Part shown: positions 44,946 through 53,689 of the stretch, one piece after another
How the letters are laid out: each line of letters begins with the position of its first letter
Position numbering within the stretch: the stretch's first letter is position 1
Source of the DNA: Ethanoligenens sp047722935
Lineage (GTDB): Bacteria > Bacillota > Clostridia > Oscillospirales > Ethanoligenentaceae
Reading direction: 5' to 3'
DNA length: 64,000 nt
Assembly (NCBI GenBank): GCA_047722935.1
Contig: JBDNZS010000006.1
Coordinates: forward strand, 16,516 to 80,515
Position numbers and translations under genes: made by a program
The notes under the pieces: model-generated
Told to the model about the DNA's origin: nothing
The model's input: only the letters and a program-made list of their open reading frames with translations
Database searches by the model: none

Positions 44946-44974
44946 TTGCATCGTGGTGAGGGCTGCGTTACAAT
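44946..44974 (+). promoter_or_regulatory. Sigma-A promoter of the carboxypeptidase gene
   Basis: TTGCAT and TACAAT are 17 bases apart. Transcription would start near 44981, about 90 bases before the gene. Confidence 0.7.
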
Positions 44975-44992
44975 AAGTTACAGTGTTGTAAC
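44967..44992. promoter_or_regulatory. Operator-like phased half-sites over the -10 and start point
   Basis: GTTACA occurs at 44967 and 44977 and its complement TGTAAC at 44987, a 10-base spacing. The inner pair makes the perfect dyad GTTACA-GTGT-TGTAAC. The placement on the -10 and +1 suggests a repressor site. Confidence 0.5.
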
Positions 44993-45070
44993 GGAAATGT
45001 AATGATTGTGATCGCTTTTTGTTCACTCACATTGTTTTGACAAATTTTAAATAGAGTCTGGATTGGTTAT

Positions 45071-46186
45071 ATGAAATGTGGTTCGTTAAGCAAGGTGATC
45101 TGTGCCTTGGCCATGGCGGGACTTATGGCTTTTATGGCGTTACCCGCGCAGGCAAAATCAACTTCGAAAGAAAAAAGCGCGGAGCCTACCGTCTCGGCGG
45201 ACGCGAGTGGACAGCCGATTTTGCAATCGGCCACTGGGATAGTTGCCGATGCGGACTCCGGGCAGATATATTACGATAAAGGTATGCATACACGGATGTT
45301 TCCGGCCAGTATCACTAAAATCCTGACTGCATTGGTTTCAGTGGAGAAAGGCAGTCCGTCTGATGTGGTCACGGTGCCGCAGGATGTGGTACAGGCACAG
45401 GGGAAAAGTGTGGCAAACATCGCGCTGGTGCCGGGCGACACCATCACACTGGAGCAACTGGAATATACGATGTTCCTGGCATCGGCCAATGATTCGGCGG
45501 TTGTAATTGCCGACCATATCGGCGGCTCGGTGAGCGGCTTTGTGGATATGATGAATGAGAAGGCAGCCGCGCTTGGCGCGACGGACAGTCACTTTAGTAC
45601 GCCCAACGGTTTGCCTGATCCGAATAACTATACCACTGCGTATGATATGGCGCTCATTGCACGTGCGGCGGCACAGAATCCTACCGTGATGCGGTATTTT
45701 GGCGCCCGCACGTTCACCTTACCGGCTTCCGCACTGCGGAAAAATGCGCAGACTTTCACCACATTACACAAGATGATGAAAAAGACCGCGTATTATGACG
45801 CGGATGTGGTAGCGGGCAAAACAGGATGGGAAACCATGTCCGGTAACACACTGGTGACTGTGGCCAAAAAAGACGGGCGTACGCTGGTGGCCGTGGTGAT
45901 GAACGGCGCGAATTCAGAAGCAATTTACGGTGACACGCAGCATCTGCTTAATTTTGCGTTTGCACAACCCGCCAATCCGGCCGCAGAAAAGTTGGCGTTT
46001 GCACAACCTAAAACGGCGGATATTGATGTGCCGCTGGCAGCGAAACCCGTGCAAAAGGCCCATACATCCAGTGCAGACGGCGGCTTGATGCCAGAGGTGC
46101 TGGCCGTTACCTGCCTTGGGCTGCTTATTTGTACGCTGGTGGCGCTGGTGTGCTGGCGTGTCCGTCGCCGCGGTTTTTTGGAATGA
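45071..46186 (+). CDS. D-alanyl-D-alanine carboxypeptidase (class A low-weight PBP, DacF/PBP5 type)
   Basis: The 371-residue protein has a signal peptide (residues 1-28, ending PAQA), the active-site SITK at 80-83, SAN at 138-140 and KTG at 250-252, so it trims the terminal D-Ala from peptidoglycan stem peptides. The C-terminal part is shorter than PBP5 and ends in one membrane helix (from about residue 340) and a basic tail, so it is anchored there. In spore-formers DacF-type enzymes adjust cortex cross-linking. It is a single gene followed by a terminator. Confidence 0.93.
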   Translation: MKCGSLSKVICALAMAGLMAFMALPAQAKSTSKEKSAEPTVSADASGQPILQSATGIVADADSGQIYYDKGMHTRMFPASITKILTALVSVEKGSPSDVVTVPQDVVQAQGKSVANIALVPGDTITLEQLEYTMFLASANDSAVVIADHIGGSVSGFVDMMNEKAAALGATDSHFSTPNGLPDPNNYTTAYDMALIARAAAQNPTVMRYFGARTFTLPASALRKNAQTFTTLHKMMKKTAYYDADVVAGKTGWETMSGNTLVTVAKKDGRTLVAVVMNGANSEAIYGDTQHLLNFAFAQPANPAAEKLAFAQPKTADIDVPLAAKPVQKAHTSSADGGLMPEVLAVTCLGLLICTLVALVCWRVRRRGFLE

Positions 46187-46210
46187 TTGTTTAAGTGGTT
46201 ATTTCTATAG

Positions 46211-46257
46211 AAAAACGACACCTTTGTCTCTGTAAAAAGAACAAGGGTGTCGTTTTT
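46211..46257. terminator. Bidirectional terminator between the carboxypeptidase and ABC permease genes
   Basis: AAAAACGACACC and GGTGTCGTTTTT flank a loop of about 20 bases, with T-runs on both strands. It serves two convergent genes. Confidence 0.85.
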
Positions 46258-46286
46258 CGTTTGGCTGGGTCATGCGGTGAAGAACA

Positions 46287-48386
46287 TCAGTTCAAAAATC
46301 CAGATTGTCGCATTGTATTCAAGTCTTCGGCTATCAGCGGCAGATAAACCGCCATGGTGGAATTGGTGTAAAAAATTTTTAATTTCACAAATGGTTTGGC
46401 GACATCAACGGGTTTTCCCAGATTGTTTTGCAAAATGGGCAGTACCGTTTTGTCATTGGTGCTTGATACAGACATTGCTTTTACGCTGTCACTATTTGTA
46501 TTGAAGACAGATGCTTGCAACTGGGTGGTTTTGCCGTTGTATTGCGTCATGGCTGCTTGCGCCCTTTGAAGATTGGATGTGGTGTTAGACAGGTCGATAC
46601 AGGCGGTGGCTGTTTTGGGCGTGAGCGGGGTGATGCCATACAGACCGTAATAATATTGCAGTCCGTGCGAGCCGCCAATGTTGATGGTGTCGATGGATTC
46701 GGTGTCATTTGCTGATGTGTAACGGAACAGCAGGGATGTGCGCTGGGCGTTGGAGAGTTTTTCATATTCCGTTCGATACATGGTCCAAATGTTTTTTGCC
46801 TGTGCAGTATTTGAACCATTATACATTTCAGAAAGAGAAACGTTTTTGATTTCTGCATCTGTGGGCAATATGGTGGATGCAGCGGCGTATGCAGGATTTT
46901 TCTGCATGGCAGCGTCCAGTTCCACAGTGGAAGGCACTTCGGAGGTGTTATCTAGATCACTGTTGTTTTCCAGATATCGTGTGAGCGTGCGTCCGTCTCT
47001 GGTGCGGATGACTGCACTGTAATTTAACTGTAGGTTTTGCATATTGCTGCTTCCCGCACGCAAGTTGTGTTTGACGATTTTAATTGCGCTGTTCAAGTCG
47101 GCGGCCACCTGTTGGCGTACACCTGCCTGCGTGTAGCGGATGCCTTTTGTTAAAAGATCATTGTACTGTATTTGTGGTGAGTAAGAGTTTGACCCTGTCC
47201 AATCAATCATGACAGATTGGATGTCATTCGCCGTGAGGTGGACATTCAATACCTGGTTGCGTATTCCGGTGGCTCCCAGCCAAAGCAAGACATCGAGAGC
47301 GACCAACACCAGCAAAACTGGTGCGGCGGTTAGCAGATTTTTGAGCTTTTTGGTGGAAATCAGTTCAAAAAGGAAGTAGGCCAGCAAAGCGAAGATTGCA
47401 ATGATGATATCATTGCCTATCTGATCTGTTCCTGGGTGGTAGATTGCGTCGAACGGAATCAGCATGGCGACAGGCAATGTGAACGCACAGCGATAGATAT
47501 GTTGGAGCAGGCGGCTGGGTGCACTATGGCCGGCGCTTTCTGATCGCCGCGCGCGAAAAGCCAGCCAGCCCAGTACAAAATAGATTGCTGCCAAAACCAG
47601 CGTATAGGGAATGGCACTGTTCATCAGGAATAAATCATCGCTGTTTTGTATGAATGGATTGTCACCGGAGGGACGCAAAAGATACAATGGAAATTTAGCA
47701 GGGATATTGTAGGCCATATTTCCGAGGACACCAATCGATTGCGGTCTAATGATGGATAGAGAGGACGATATGGCCATGGCAAAAAGTGTGGTGATCACAC
47801 GTGGTAGGAACAAAATCAGCGTGGCAACAATCAAATTGACCACGGGTGTGCCTGTCAGCGACATGGCAAGCAGCATCACGGCGGCGACCAATATGCCGCC
47901 TGCAAGATAAGTAAAAAACACCTGAGCAATATAAGAAGGAATGACCGCCGCGCCCAAGATGCTATAGAGTAACGTTGGCAGCAAAACAGACAGTGCGGCG
48001 ATGACAGCATACCATGCAAGCGCCGCCGCGCCGAAGCTAAGGAAGATACTGCCGCGTGTATTCGAAAGTGAATGATAGAAATCAGAACCTTTGCGGGTGT
48101 GGAAAGAGCCAAACAGCACCATGCACAAGATGATGGGAATGAGATACATCAACGGAATAAAGGTTGGTGCGAGCCTGATTGCGGAAACATGGAAGGAGAT
48201 ATCCTGTGCACTGTATGCGTTTGGATACAGACGTGTCATTCGCTGTTGGTTCAATATGCTCATCCAGCCAAAAAGCGGTGGCAAAGCGTTCAAAATCAGT
48301 GAAACTACCAGTAAGGCAACTCCGCTGAGCTTTAATTGGCGGATCCCTTCCCAAAACAGGGCGGGGTCAAACATTCTCTTTTTCAT
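46287..48386 (-). CDS. Large ABC transporter permease (antimicrobial-peptide/YtrC-like)
   Basis: The 699-residue protein has about 10 membrane helices in its first 380 residues. A large C-terminal domain of about 300 residues then follows, probably outside the membrane and rich in Asn, Thr and Ser. It overlaps the ATPase start by four bases. Together with the ATPase and GntR regulator it resembles the YtrABCDEF-type transporters that respond to cell-wall antibiotics. The substrate is unknown. Confidence 0.75.
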   Translation of the reverse strand: MKKRMFDPALFWEGIRQLKLSGVALLVVSLILNALPPLFGWMSILNQQRMTRLYPNAYSAQDISFHVSAIRLAPTFIPLMYLIPIILCMVLFGSFHTRKGSDFYHSLSNTRGSIFLSFGAAALAWYAVIAALSVLLPTLLYSILGAAVIPSYIAQVFFTYLAGGILVAAVMLLAMSLTGTPVVNLIVATLILFLPRVITTLFAMAISSSLSIIRPQSIGVLGNMAYNIPAKFPLYLLRPSGDNPFIQNSDDLFLMNSAIPYTLVLAAIYFVLGWLAFRARRSESAGHSAPSRLLQHIYRCAFTLPVAMLIPFDAIYHPGTDQIGNDIIIAIFALLAYFLFELISTKKLKNLLTAAPVLLVLVALDVLLWLGATGIRNQVLNVHLTANDIQSVMIDWTGSNSYSPQIQYNDLLTKGIRYTQAGVRQQVAADLNSAIKIVKHNLRAGSSNMQNLQLNYSAVIRTRDGRTLTRYLENNSDLDNTSEVPSTVELDAAMQKNPAYAAASTILPTDAEIKNVSLSEMYNGSNTAQAKNIWTMYRTEYEKLSNAQRTSLLFRYTSANDTESIDTINIGGSHGLQYYYGLYGITPLTPKTATACIDLSNTTSNLQRAQAAMTQYNGKTTQLQASVFNTNSDSVKAMSVSSTNDKTVLPILQNNLGKPVDVAKPFVKLKIFYTNSTMAVYLPLIAEDLNTMRQSGFLN

Positions 48387-49300
48387 ATATCTTCCCCCTC
48401 GTTGTCCAGAACTCCTTGCAGACTGTAGCCCAGTGCGTCCATTTCATACAAGCAGACTTCTTCCAGACTGAGCGACAGTACGTCCAACAGGGTGGGGTTC
48501 ATAGCTTTCAACTTTTCTATGGTTTTTTCACGGTCGTCCGCTACAATCATGTTGGCAACCCGCCCGTTCTGCTCGTAATGCCGTAGTATGATGTCCGCAA
48601 AACGGTTTCGGTCAAAGGAATCTGAAAAAGCGATCTGCACCTTGAACAGTGCGGTCTTGAGGTGTTCCACATCCTGTTCAAACACCAGCCCGCCCTGATG
48701 CAGCAGCGCCAACTGGTCGCAGGTGTCTTCCAGTTCGCGCAGGCTGTGTGAGGTGATGACGGCGGTTGCGTTTCGCTCGCAGATATCGGAATAGATTACC
48801 TTTTTCACAAGCTCGCGCATGATGGGGTCCAGTCCGTCAAATGTTTCGTCGAAAAACAGGTAATCAGGCTGGGCCGCCAGTGCGAGGATCGTTGCCGCCT
48901 GCCGCCGCATTCCTTTGGAAAAAGAACCGATTTTCTTTTTGGTGTCCAACCGAAACGCCTTTGCCAGCTTGCGGAACCGCTTGTCGCTGAACCGCTCATA
49001 GATCGACGCATACAGCAGCGCCATACGTTCCATGTTGGCCTGCGGCAGAAAGTATAGATCATCCGGCACGAATGCCATTCGGCACTTTGCTTCCGGGTTT
49101 TCGTAGACGGGCGCGCCGTCCAGTGTGATGCACCCGCTGTCGGGCCGGTAGATGCCGGTGATGAGCCGCAGCAGCGTGGATTTGCCTGCGCCATTTGAAC
49201 CCACCAGCCCATAGACACTGCCTGCATCAATGGTGCAGCTCAATTTTTTGACTGCGGCGAACGTTTCAAATGTTTTGGTCACTTGCTCAATGGCAATCAT
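48383..49300 (-). CDS. ABC transporter ATPase
   Basis: The 305-residue protein has Walker A GSNGAGKS, a signature-like SFSKGMRRQAA and Walker B YLFFDETFDGLD, so it is the energy subunit of the permease that follows. The last 80 residues are a regulatory tail of unknown role. It is translationally coupled on both sides: the GntR gene overlaps its start by four bases. Confidence 0.9.
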   Translation of the reverse strand: MIAIEQVTKTFETFAAVKKLSCTIDAGSVYGLVGSNGAGKSTLLRLITGIYRPDSGCITLDGAPVYENPEAKCRMAFVPDDLYFLPQANMERMALLYASIYERFSDKRFRKLAKAFRLDTKKKIGSFSKGMRRQAATILALAAQPDYLFFDETFDGLDPIMRELVKKVIYSDICERNATAVITSHSLRELEDTCDQLALLHQGGLVFEQDVEHLKTALFKVQIAFSDSFDRNRFADIILRHYEQNGRVANMIVADDREKTIEKLKAMNPTLLDVLSLSLEEVCLYEMDALGYSLQGVLDNEGEDI

Positions 49301-49695
49301 GGTTTTTCCCTCTTTTCCAGATAGTTTTGTACGGCGCGGTAGGCTGTTTCAACTTGCTGCTCCGCTTTCTCTTTTGGGATACCGGCAAGCGCCAGCGCAT
49401 ATGCCGCATTGTATAGGGTGCCAAGATGTGCTTCATATTGCTTTTCGATAATACCGCGTGCTTGCGGATGCACGTATCGCCCCACACCCGGCACCGAGTA
49501 GGTGATATGTTTCAGCTCAAGCTCATTGTAGGCTTTTTGCACGGTGTTGGGGTTGACGGACAATTTTAGAGACAGTGCACGTACCGATGGGATGCGCGTA
49601 TTTTCCGGAAGGTCGCCCAGCAGAATCAGCCGCTGAAACTGCGTAATGATTTGCTCATAGACCGGGACGGGGGACTGCTTGCTGATGGTAATCAA
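49297..49695 (-). CDS. YtrA-subfamily GntR transcription regulator
   Basis: The 132-residue protein has an N-terminal winged helix (PVYEQIITQFQRLILLGDLPE, then PSVRALSLKLSVNPNTVQKAYNELE) and the short helical tail typical of YtrA. It likely represses its own operon with the ABC genes until a cell-wall stress signal appears. The start is TTG 49695 behind GGAGGTG; the reading frame continues upstream only because it lies antisense to the next gene. Confidence 0.92.
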   Translation of the reverse strand: MITISKQSPVPVYEQIITQFQRLILLGDLPENTRIPSVRALSLKLSVNPNTVQKAYNELELKHITYSVPGVGRYVHPQARGIIEKQYEAHLGTLYNAAYALALAGIPKEKAEQQVETAYRAVQNYLEKREKP

Positions 49696-49893
49696 ATTCG
49701 CACCTCCTCTCCATATTAACTGTACTATTATTGGTAATACACACATGGTACATGGAAATTCCATTTTTGTCAAGAGATAGTCTCGCGCTTGTATTTCATG
49801 GCGGTTCACTGTAGAATAGATAGGGTATACAACGTCCGGTATGTGTAAATGTTTCCCTTTGGATATGGGAATGTAGATAAAAGAGAGTACAGC

Positions 49894-51267
49894 ATGGAAC
49901 TGAAAAAGAATACCGAGTGGACACTGCATATCACCGGTGTCACACAGGACGGAAACGGTGTGGGACGGGCGGATAACACGGTCGTGTTTACACCGGGCTG
50001 CGTGCGCGGGGATGTGGCGCGCATCAAAATTGTCGGGGTGCGCGCGCGGTATGCGTTTGGCAAATTGTTGCAGGTGGAGCAACCGTCTCCGGCGCGTATT
50101 CCAGTGGACTGTCCGACTTTTTTTCAATGTGGCGGTTGTGTGTTCAGGCATATCCAGTATGCGGAAGAACTGCGTATTAAAGAAGAACGGGTGGGGGATG
50201 CGCTGCGCCGTATTGCCAAATTGGATATTGTACCAGAACCTATTGTGGGCTGTGAACAAACGCTTGGCTATCGTAATAAGGCACAGTTTCCGGTCGGTTG
50301 GCAGGAGGGCAGGCCGGTCTTTGGCTTTTACGCACCGCGCAGTCATCGTATTGTTCCCGCAGAGAACTGTTTGCTCCAACCGCCTGTTTTCCAACAGGTG
50401 CTGGATGCTTTTGGACGCTGGATGCTGGAAAATGATGTTCCCGCTTATGATGAACAAACGGGAAAGGGACTGCTGCGACATGTGTTTCTGCGGCAGGCAC
50501 CCGCGACAGGGGAACTGATGATCTGCGTTGTTGCCAACGGCGGCGCAGGCAGCCTGCCAAATAAAAAGCAACTTATTCAGTATTGCCGGCAGGCGGCGCC
50601 CCAAACCCGAAGCATTGTATTTAACCGCAACACGGCGCGTACCAATGTCATTCTCGGAGCACGTTGTGAGACTCTGTGGGGCGACGATCATATCACGGAT
50701 ATACTCTGTGGACTGCGATTTTCCCTGTCGCCCTTGTCGTTTTATCAGGTCAACAGCCGACAGGCAGAGAGACTCTATCATATGGCGGCAGAATTTGCAG
50801 ACCTGCGCAGTACGGATGTTTTACTGGATTTGTACTGCGGTGTAGGTACAATTGGGCTGTCCATGGCAAGGCAAGTCGGGCGATTGATTGGTGTGGAGGT
50901 GGTTGCGGACGCGGTCACCGATGCTAAGTACAATGCGGCGCAGAACGGCATCACAAATGCTGTCTTTTACTGTGCGGATGCAGGCGAAGCTGCCGCGCGT
51001 TTGCAAAAGGAGGGGCTTGTGCCGGATGTGGTGGTGGTAGATCCGCCACGCAAAGGATTGGATGTAGCGGCTATTGATGCAATTGCCCGGATGTCGCCGT
51101 CTCGGTTGGTCTATATCTCTTGCAATCCGGAAACACTTGTGCGTGATTTGGCACTGTTTGCAGAAAAAGGCTATCAATGTACACGTGTCCGCCCATTTGA
51201 CTTGTTTCCAAGAACGGCGCACGTTGAGTGCGTGGTATTGATGTCGAGAGTTGAAAAACAGGAGTAA
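49894..51267 (+). CDS. 23S rRNA (uracil-C5) methyltransferase RlmD/RlmCD-type (TrmA superfamily)
   Basis: The 457-residue protein has a TRAM domain (about 1-60), an iron-sulphur cysteine set (CPTFFQCGGC plus a later Cys) and a SAM domain with LDLYCGVGTIGLSMA, VVDPPRKGL and the SCNPETLVRDL catalytic Cys. These enzymes methylate U747 and/or U1939. ATG 49894 is seven bases behind AAAGAGAG. It is divergent from the GntR operon. Confidence 0.9.
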   Translation: MELKKNTEWTLHITGVTQDGNGVGRADNTVVFTPGCVRGDVARIKIVGVRARYAFGKLLQVEQPSPARIPVDCPTFFQCGGCVFRHIQYAEELRIKEERVGDALRRIAKLDIVPEPIVGCEQTLGYRNKAQFPVGWQEGRPVFGFYAPRSHRIVPAENCLLQPPVFQQVLDAFGRWMLENDVPAYDEQTGKGLLRHVFLRQAPATGELMICVVANGGAGSLPNKKQLIQYCRQAAPQTRSIVFNRNTARTNVILGARCETLWGDDHITDILCGLRFSLSPLSFYQVNSRQAERLYHMAAEFADLRSTDVLLDLYCGVGTIGLSMARQVGRLIGVEVVADAVTDAKYNAAQNGITNAVFYCADAGEAAARLQKEGLVPDVVVVDPPRKGLDVAAIDAIARMSPSRLVYISCNPETLVRDLALFAEKGYQCTRVRPFDLFPRTAHVECVVLMSRVEKQE

Positions 51268-51294
51268 AAAAGGCGTTTTTCGTAGTCTATTATG

Positions 51295-51315
51295 TCGAAA
51301 ACAGGGTGTTTTCGA
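51295..51315. other. Perfect 9-bp hairpin
   Basis: TCGAAAACA and TGTTTTCGA flank a GGG loop, 28 bases past the methyltransferase stop codon. No T-run follows the stem, so termination would be weak. Confidence 0.5.
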
Positions 51316-51361
51316 CCACTGATTTCCGTCTCGTGGAAACAAATCTAAAAAGCTGTGTTAA

Positions 51362-51500
51362 GCGCGAGAAAACAGGATTAATACTGGGCTTTCGCGACAG
51401 GACAGGATAGATGTTTTGCGTTTTTAGGGCTTGGTGAGAGAACAGGATAGATGTTTTTTGGATTTTCGCGTGTGCATGGGAACAGGGCGAGATATTAGCG
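51362..51500. repeat. Degenerate tandem repeat of about 40 bases
   Basis: ACAGG occurs at 51372, 51402, 51442 and 51482. Around the middle two the 16-mer ACAGGATAGATGTTTT is identical and exactly 40 bases apart, each preceded by GGGCTT. The outer copies are diverged. The array lies in the 259-base gap before the LUD gene, and I see no protein in it. Confidence 0.6.
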
Positions 51501-51526
51501 TGTAGATAAGCGCTTGGGAGAAAAAT

Positions 51527-52144
51527 ATGCAGGATACCATCAAAGAGACAATAGACAATTTAGGCAAAAATCACATGGCCGGATACTATGTGGAATCCAT
51601 CTTTCAGTTACATGAGTTGATTCAGAAATTGATGCCCGAAGGGCAGACCGTGGGCTGCGGTGATTCCGTCACACTGGAGCAAACCGGCGTATATGAATAT
51701 GTCAGGGATCATCATTACAATTTTCTGGATAAGCACCAGGAAGGCTTGGGCCACGAGGGAAAACGGGAGCTTTACCTTATGAACTTCCGCGCGGATACCT
51801 TTCTATCGGGAATCAATGCAGTAACAGCGGACGGCAAACTGTTTAATATTGATGGAAACGGCAGTCGTGTTGCGCCGATTATCTATGGGCCAAAACAGGT
51901 GATTGCTGTTGTAGGAACGAATAAGATCGTAAAATCAGTAGATGATGCCATTCAGCGTACTCGCCAGATTGCCGCACCGCTGGATGCAAAACGGCTTGGA
52001 AAAGAAACACCGTGTACAAAATTGGGTCGGTGTATTGATTGTCATCATTCCCAGCGGATTTGCAATGATTTCGTACTGATAGCCGGTCAATTTGAGAAGG
52101 AACGAATTAAGGTCATATTCATTGATGGAAATTATGGCTATTAA
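51527..52144 (+). CDS. LUD-domain protein (LutC/YkgG-like)
   Basis: The 205-residue protein has the LUD (DUF162) fold sequence, with VGCGDSVTLEQTGVYEYV, LMNFRADTFLSGINAVTADG and VAPIIYGPKQVIAVVGTNKIV. LUD proteins are linked to lactate oxidation (LutABC) or to unknown metabolism. Here no lutA or lutB is near, so it belongs to the stand-alone group. It has four cysteines between residues 165 and 180 (PCTKLGRCIDCHHSQRIC), perhaps for a metal centre. Confidence 0.85.
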   Translation: MQDTIKETIDNLGKNHMAGYYVESIFQLHELIQKLMPEGQTVGCGDSVTLEQTGVYEYVRDHHYNFLDKHQEGLGHEGKRELYLMNFRADTFLSGINAVTADGKLFNIDGNGSRVAPIIYGPKQVIAVVGTNKIVKSVDDAIQRTRQIAAPLDAKRLGKETPCTKLGRCIDCHHSQRICNDFVLIAGQFEKERIKVIFIDGNYGY

Positions 52145-52179
52145 AGTTAAGGGGGCTTTCGGATCATGAGGCGGGTACT

Positions 52180-52650
52180 ATGATAATCAGAGAATACAAA
52201 GCTGACGATTGCCCCTTGCTGGCGCAATTATTTTACGATACCGTTCATACAGTCAATGCGAAGGACTACACAAAAGAGCAGCTTGACGCTTGGGCCACAG
52301 GCAATGTCAATTTGGACGAATGGAATCGCTCCTTCTTAGAGAACACCACTTTGGTAGCTGTGCGGGACGGTGTGATTGCGGGCTTTGCCGATATGGACAA
52401 AAGCGGCTATCTGGACAGGCTCTTTGTGAATAAGGATTATCAAGGTGTTGGTATTGCAACAGCGCTGGTAACGGAATTGGAGCGACGTGTCGGACAGAAC
52501 AGTGCGGTTTGCTTTGAAACGTACGCTTCCGTTACGGCTAAACCTTTGTTTGAAAAACTTGGGTACACCGTACGGGCTGAAAATATTGCAGTCAGAAGAG
52601 GCGTTTCTTTGGTAAATTTCAGAATGGAAAAAGTGATTTCTGAAACTTAA
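52180..52650 (+). CDS. GNAT-family N-acetyltransferase
   Basis: The 156-residue protein has the GNAT core: IREYKADDCPLLAQLFYDTV, then VAVRDGVIAGFADM, and LFVNKDYQGVGIATALVTELE, where the Q-x-x-G-x-G/A acetyl-CoA loop lies. It is similar to YafP-type acetyltransferases. Substrate unknown. It may share an operon with the LUD and nitrilase genes (gaps of 35 and 27 bases). Confidence 0.88.
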   Translation: MIIREYKADDCPLLAQLFYDTVHTVNAKDYTKEQLDAWATGNVNLDEWNRSFLENTTLVAVRDGVIAGFADMDKSGYLDRLFVNKDYQGVGIATALVTELERRVGQNSAVCFETYASVTAKPLFEKLGYTVRAENIAVRRGVSLVNFRMEKVISET

Positions 52651-52677
52651 TATAATTTAATAGAGAAAGGGGATTCT

Positions 52678-53559
52678 ATGATAAAAAATCTGAAAGTCGC
52701 CTTATTGCAGCTTCTGCCGAAAAATACATTGGAGGAAAATCTACAAAAAGGAGTACAGCATTGCACAAAAGCAAAGGAAATGGGCGCGGATATCGCTCTT
52801 TTTCCCGAAATGTGGAGCGTTGGTTACAACATTCCGGAAAATATTGACGAATTGAAAGCAAGCGCTATATCGGCCGACAGCGAATTTATGCGTTCGTTCG
52901 CCGCACTAGCGAAAGAGCTTGACATGGCAATCGGAATCACTTTTCTTGAAAAGTACGAGCCGTTGCCGAGGAACACGTTATGCCTTTTCGACCGTTTCGG
53001 CAATCGTGTGCTCACTTATGCGAAAGTACATACCTGCGATTTTGGCGACGAATGCAGGCTGACGGCCGGTGATGATTTTTACGTTGCCGATCTCAACACT
53101 GAGCAAGGCAACGTGAAGATTGGCGCGATGATCTGCTACGACCGCGAGTTCCCGGAAAGTGCTCGCATCCTGATGCTGAAAGGCGCTGAAATTATTTTGG
53201 TGCCAAATGCATGTCCGATGGAGATTAACCGCATTTCACAACTGCGAGCGCGAGCCTATGAAAACATGGTTGGTATCGCGACCGTGAATTATCCACTTGG
53301 GCAGCCTGACTGCAACGGACACTCCACCGCATTTGACGGGATGGCCTACAGGCCTTCCGATTCCGGTTCCAGGGATACTCTAATCGTTGAAGCAGGAGAA
53401 CGGGAAGGAATCTATCTTGCTGATTTTCCTATTGATGAAATCAGAAATTATAGAAACAATGAGGTTCATGGCAACGCATACCGCCATCCGCAGAAATACA
53501 AACTCCTTGTTTCCGAAAGTGTCGAGGAACCATTTCTTCGAAAAGACTATCGAAAATAG
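52678..53559 (+). CDS. Carbon-nitrogen hydrolase (nitrilase superfamily)
   Basis: The 293-residue enzyme has the catalytic triad context: FPEMWS with Glu, KVHTCDFGDECRL with Lys, and GAMICYDREFPES with the nucleophilic Cys. This superfamily hydrolyses amides such as omega-amidase or N-carbamoyl substrates. No specific substrate can be read. It has AAAGGGG before the ATG, and the following hairpin marks the end of this gene group and the start of acquired DNA. Confidence 0.88.
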   Translation: MIKNLKVALLQLLPKNTLEENLQKGVQHCTKAKEMGADIALFPEMWSVGYNIPENIDELKASAISADSEFMRSFAALAKELDMAIGITFLEKYEPLPRNTLCLFDRFGNRVLTYAKVHTCDFGDECRLTAGDDFYVADLNTEQGNVKIGAMICYDREFPESARILMLKGAEIILVPNACPMEINRISQLRARAYENMVGIATVNYPLGQPDCNGHSTAFDGMAYRPSDSGSRDTLIVEAGEREGIYLADFPIDEIRNYRNNEVHGNAYRHPQKYKLLVSESVEEPFLRKDYRK

Positions 53560-53646
53560 AAAAGAAACGAAATATAAAGAGCAGCTTTGAGTAGGATGAG
53601 CCCCTTCCTAGCCTCATCACTTAACAAGGATATTTGAAGAACCACA

Positions 53647-53689
53647 AGCCGAAATAGGCAGGAAAAAGTTTTCCTCCCTATTTCGGCTC
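53647..53689. terminator. Stem-loop between the nitrilase gene and the tetracycline-resistance gene
   Basis: AGCCGAAATAGG and CCTATTTCGGCT are perfectly paired, with a nested AGGAAAA/TTTTCCT stem. It starts right after the stop codon of the leftward tet gene. A T-run is not clear on either strand, so strength is uncertain. Confidence 0.65.

Noticed and set aside
49696..50781. A 360-residue N-terminal extension of the GntR regulator
   Set aside because: It lies antisense to the rRNA methyltransferase; the TTG at 49695 has a perfect ribosome site and gives the normal YtrA length.
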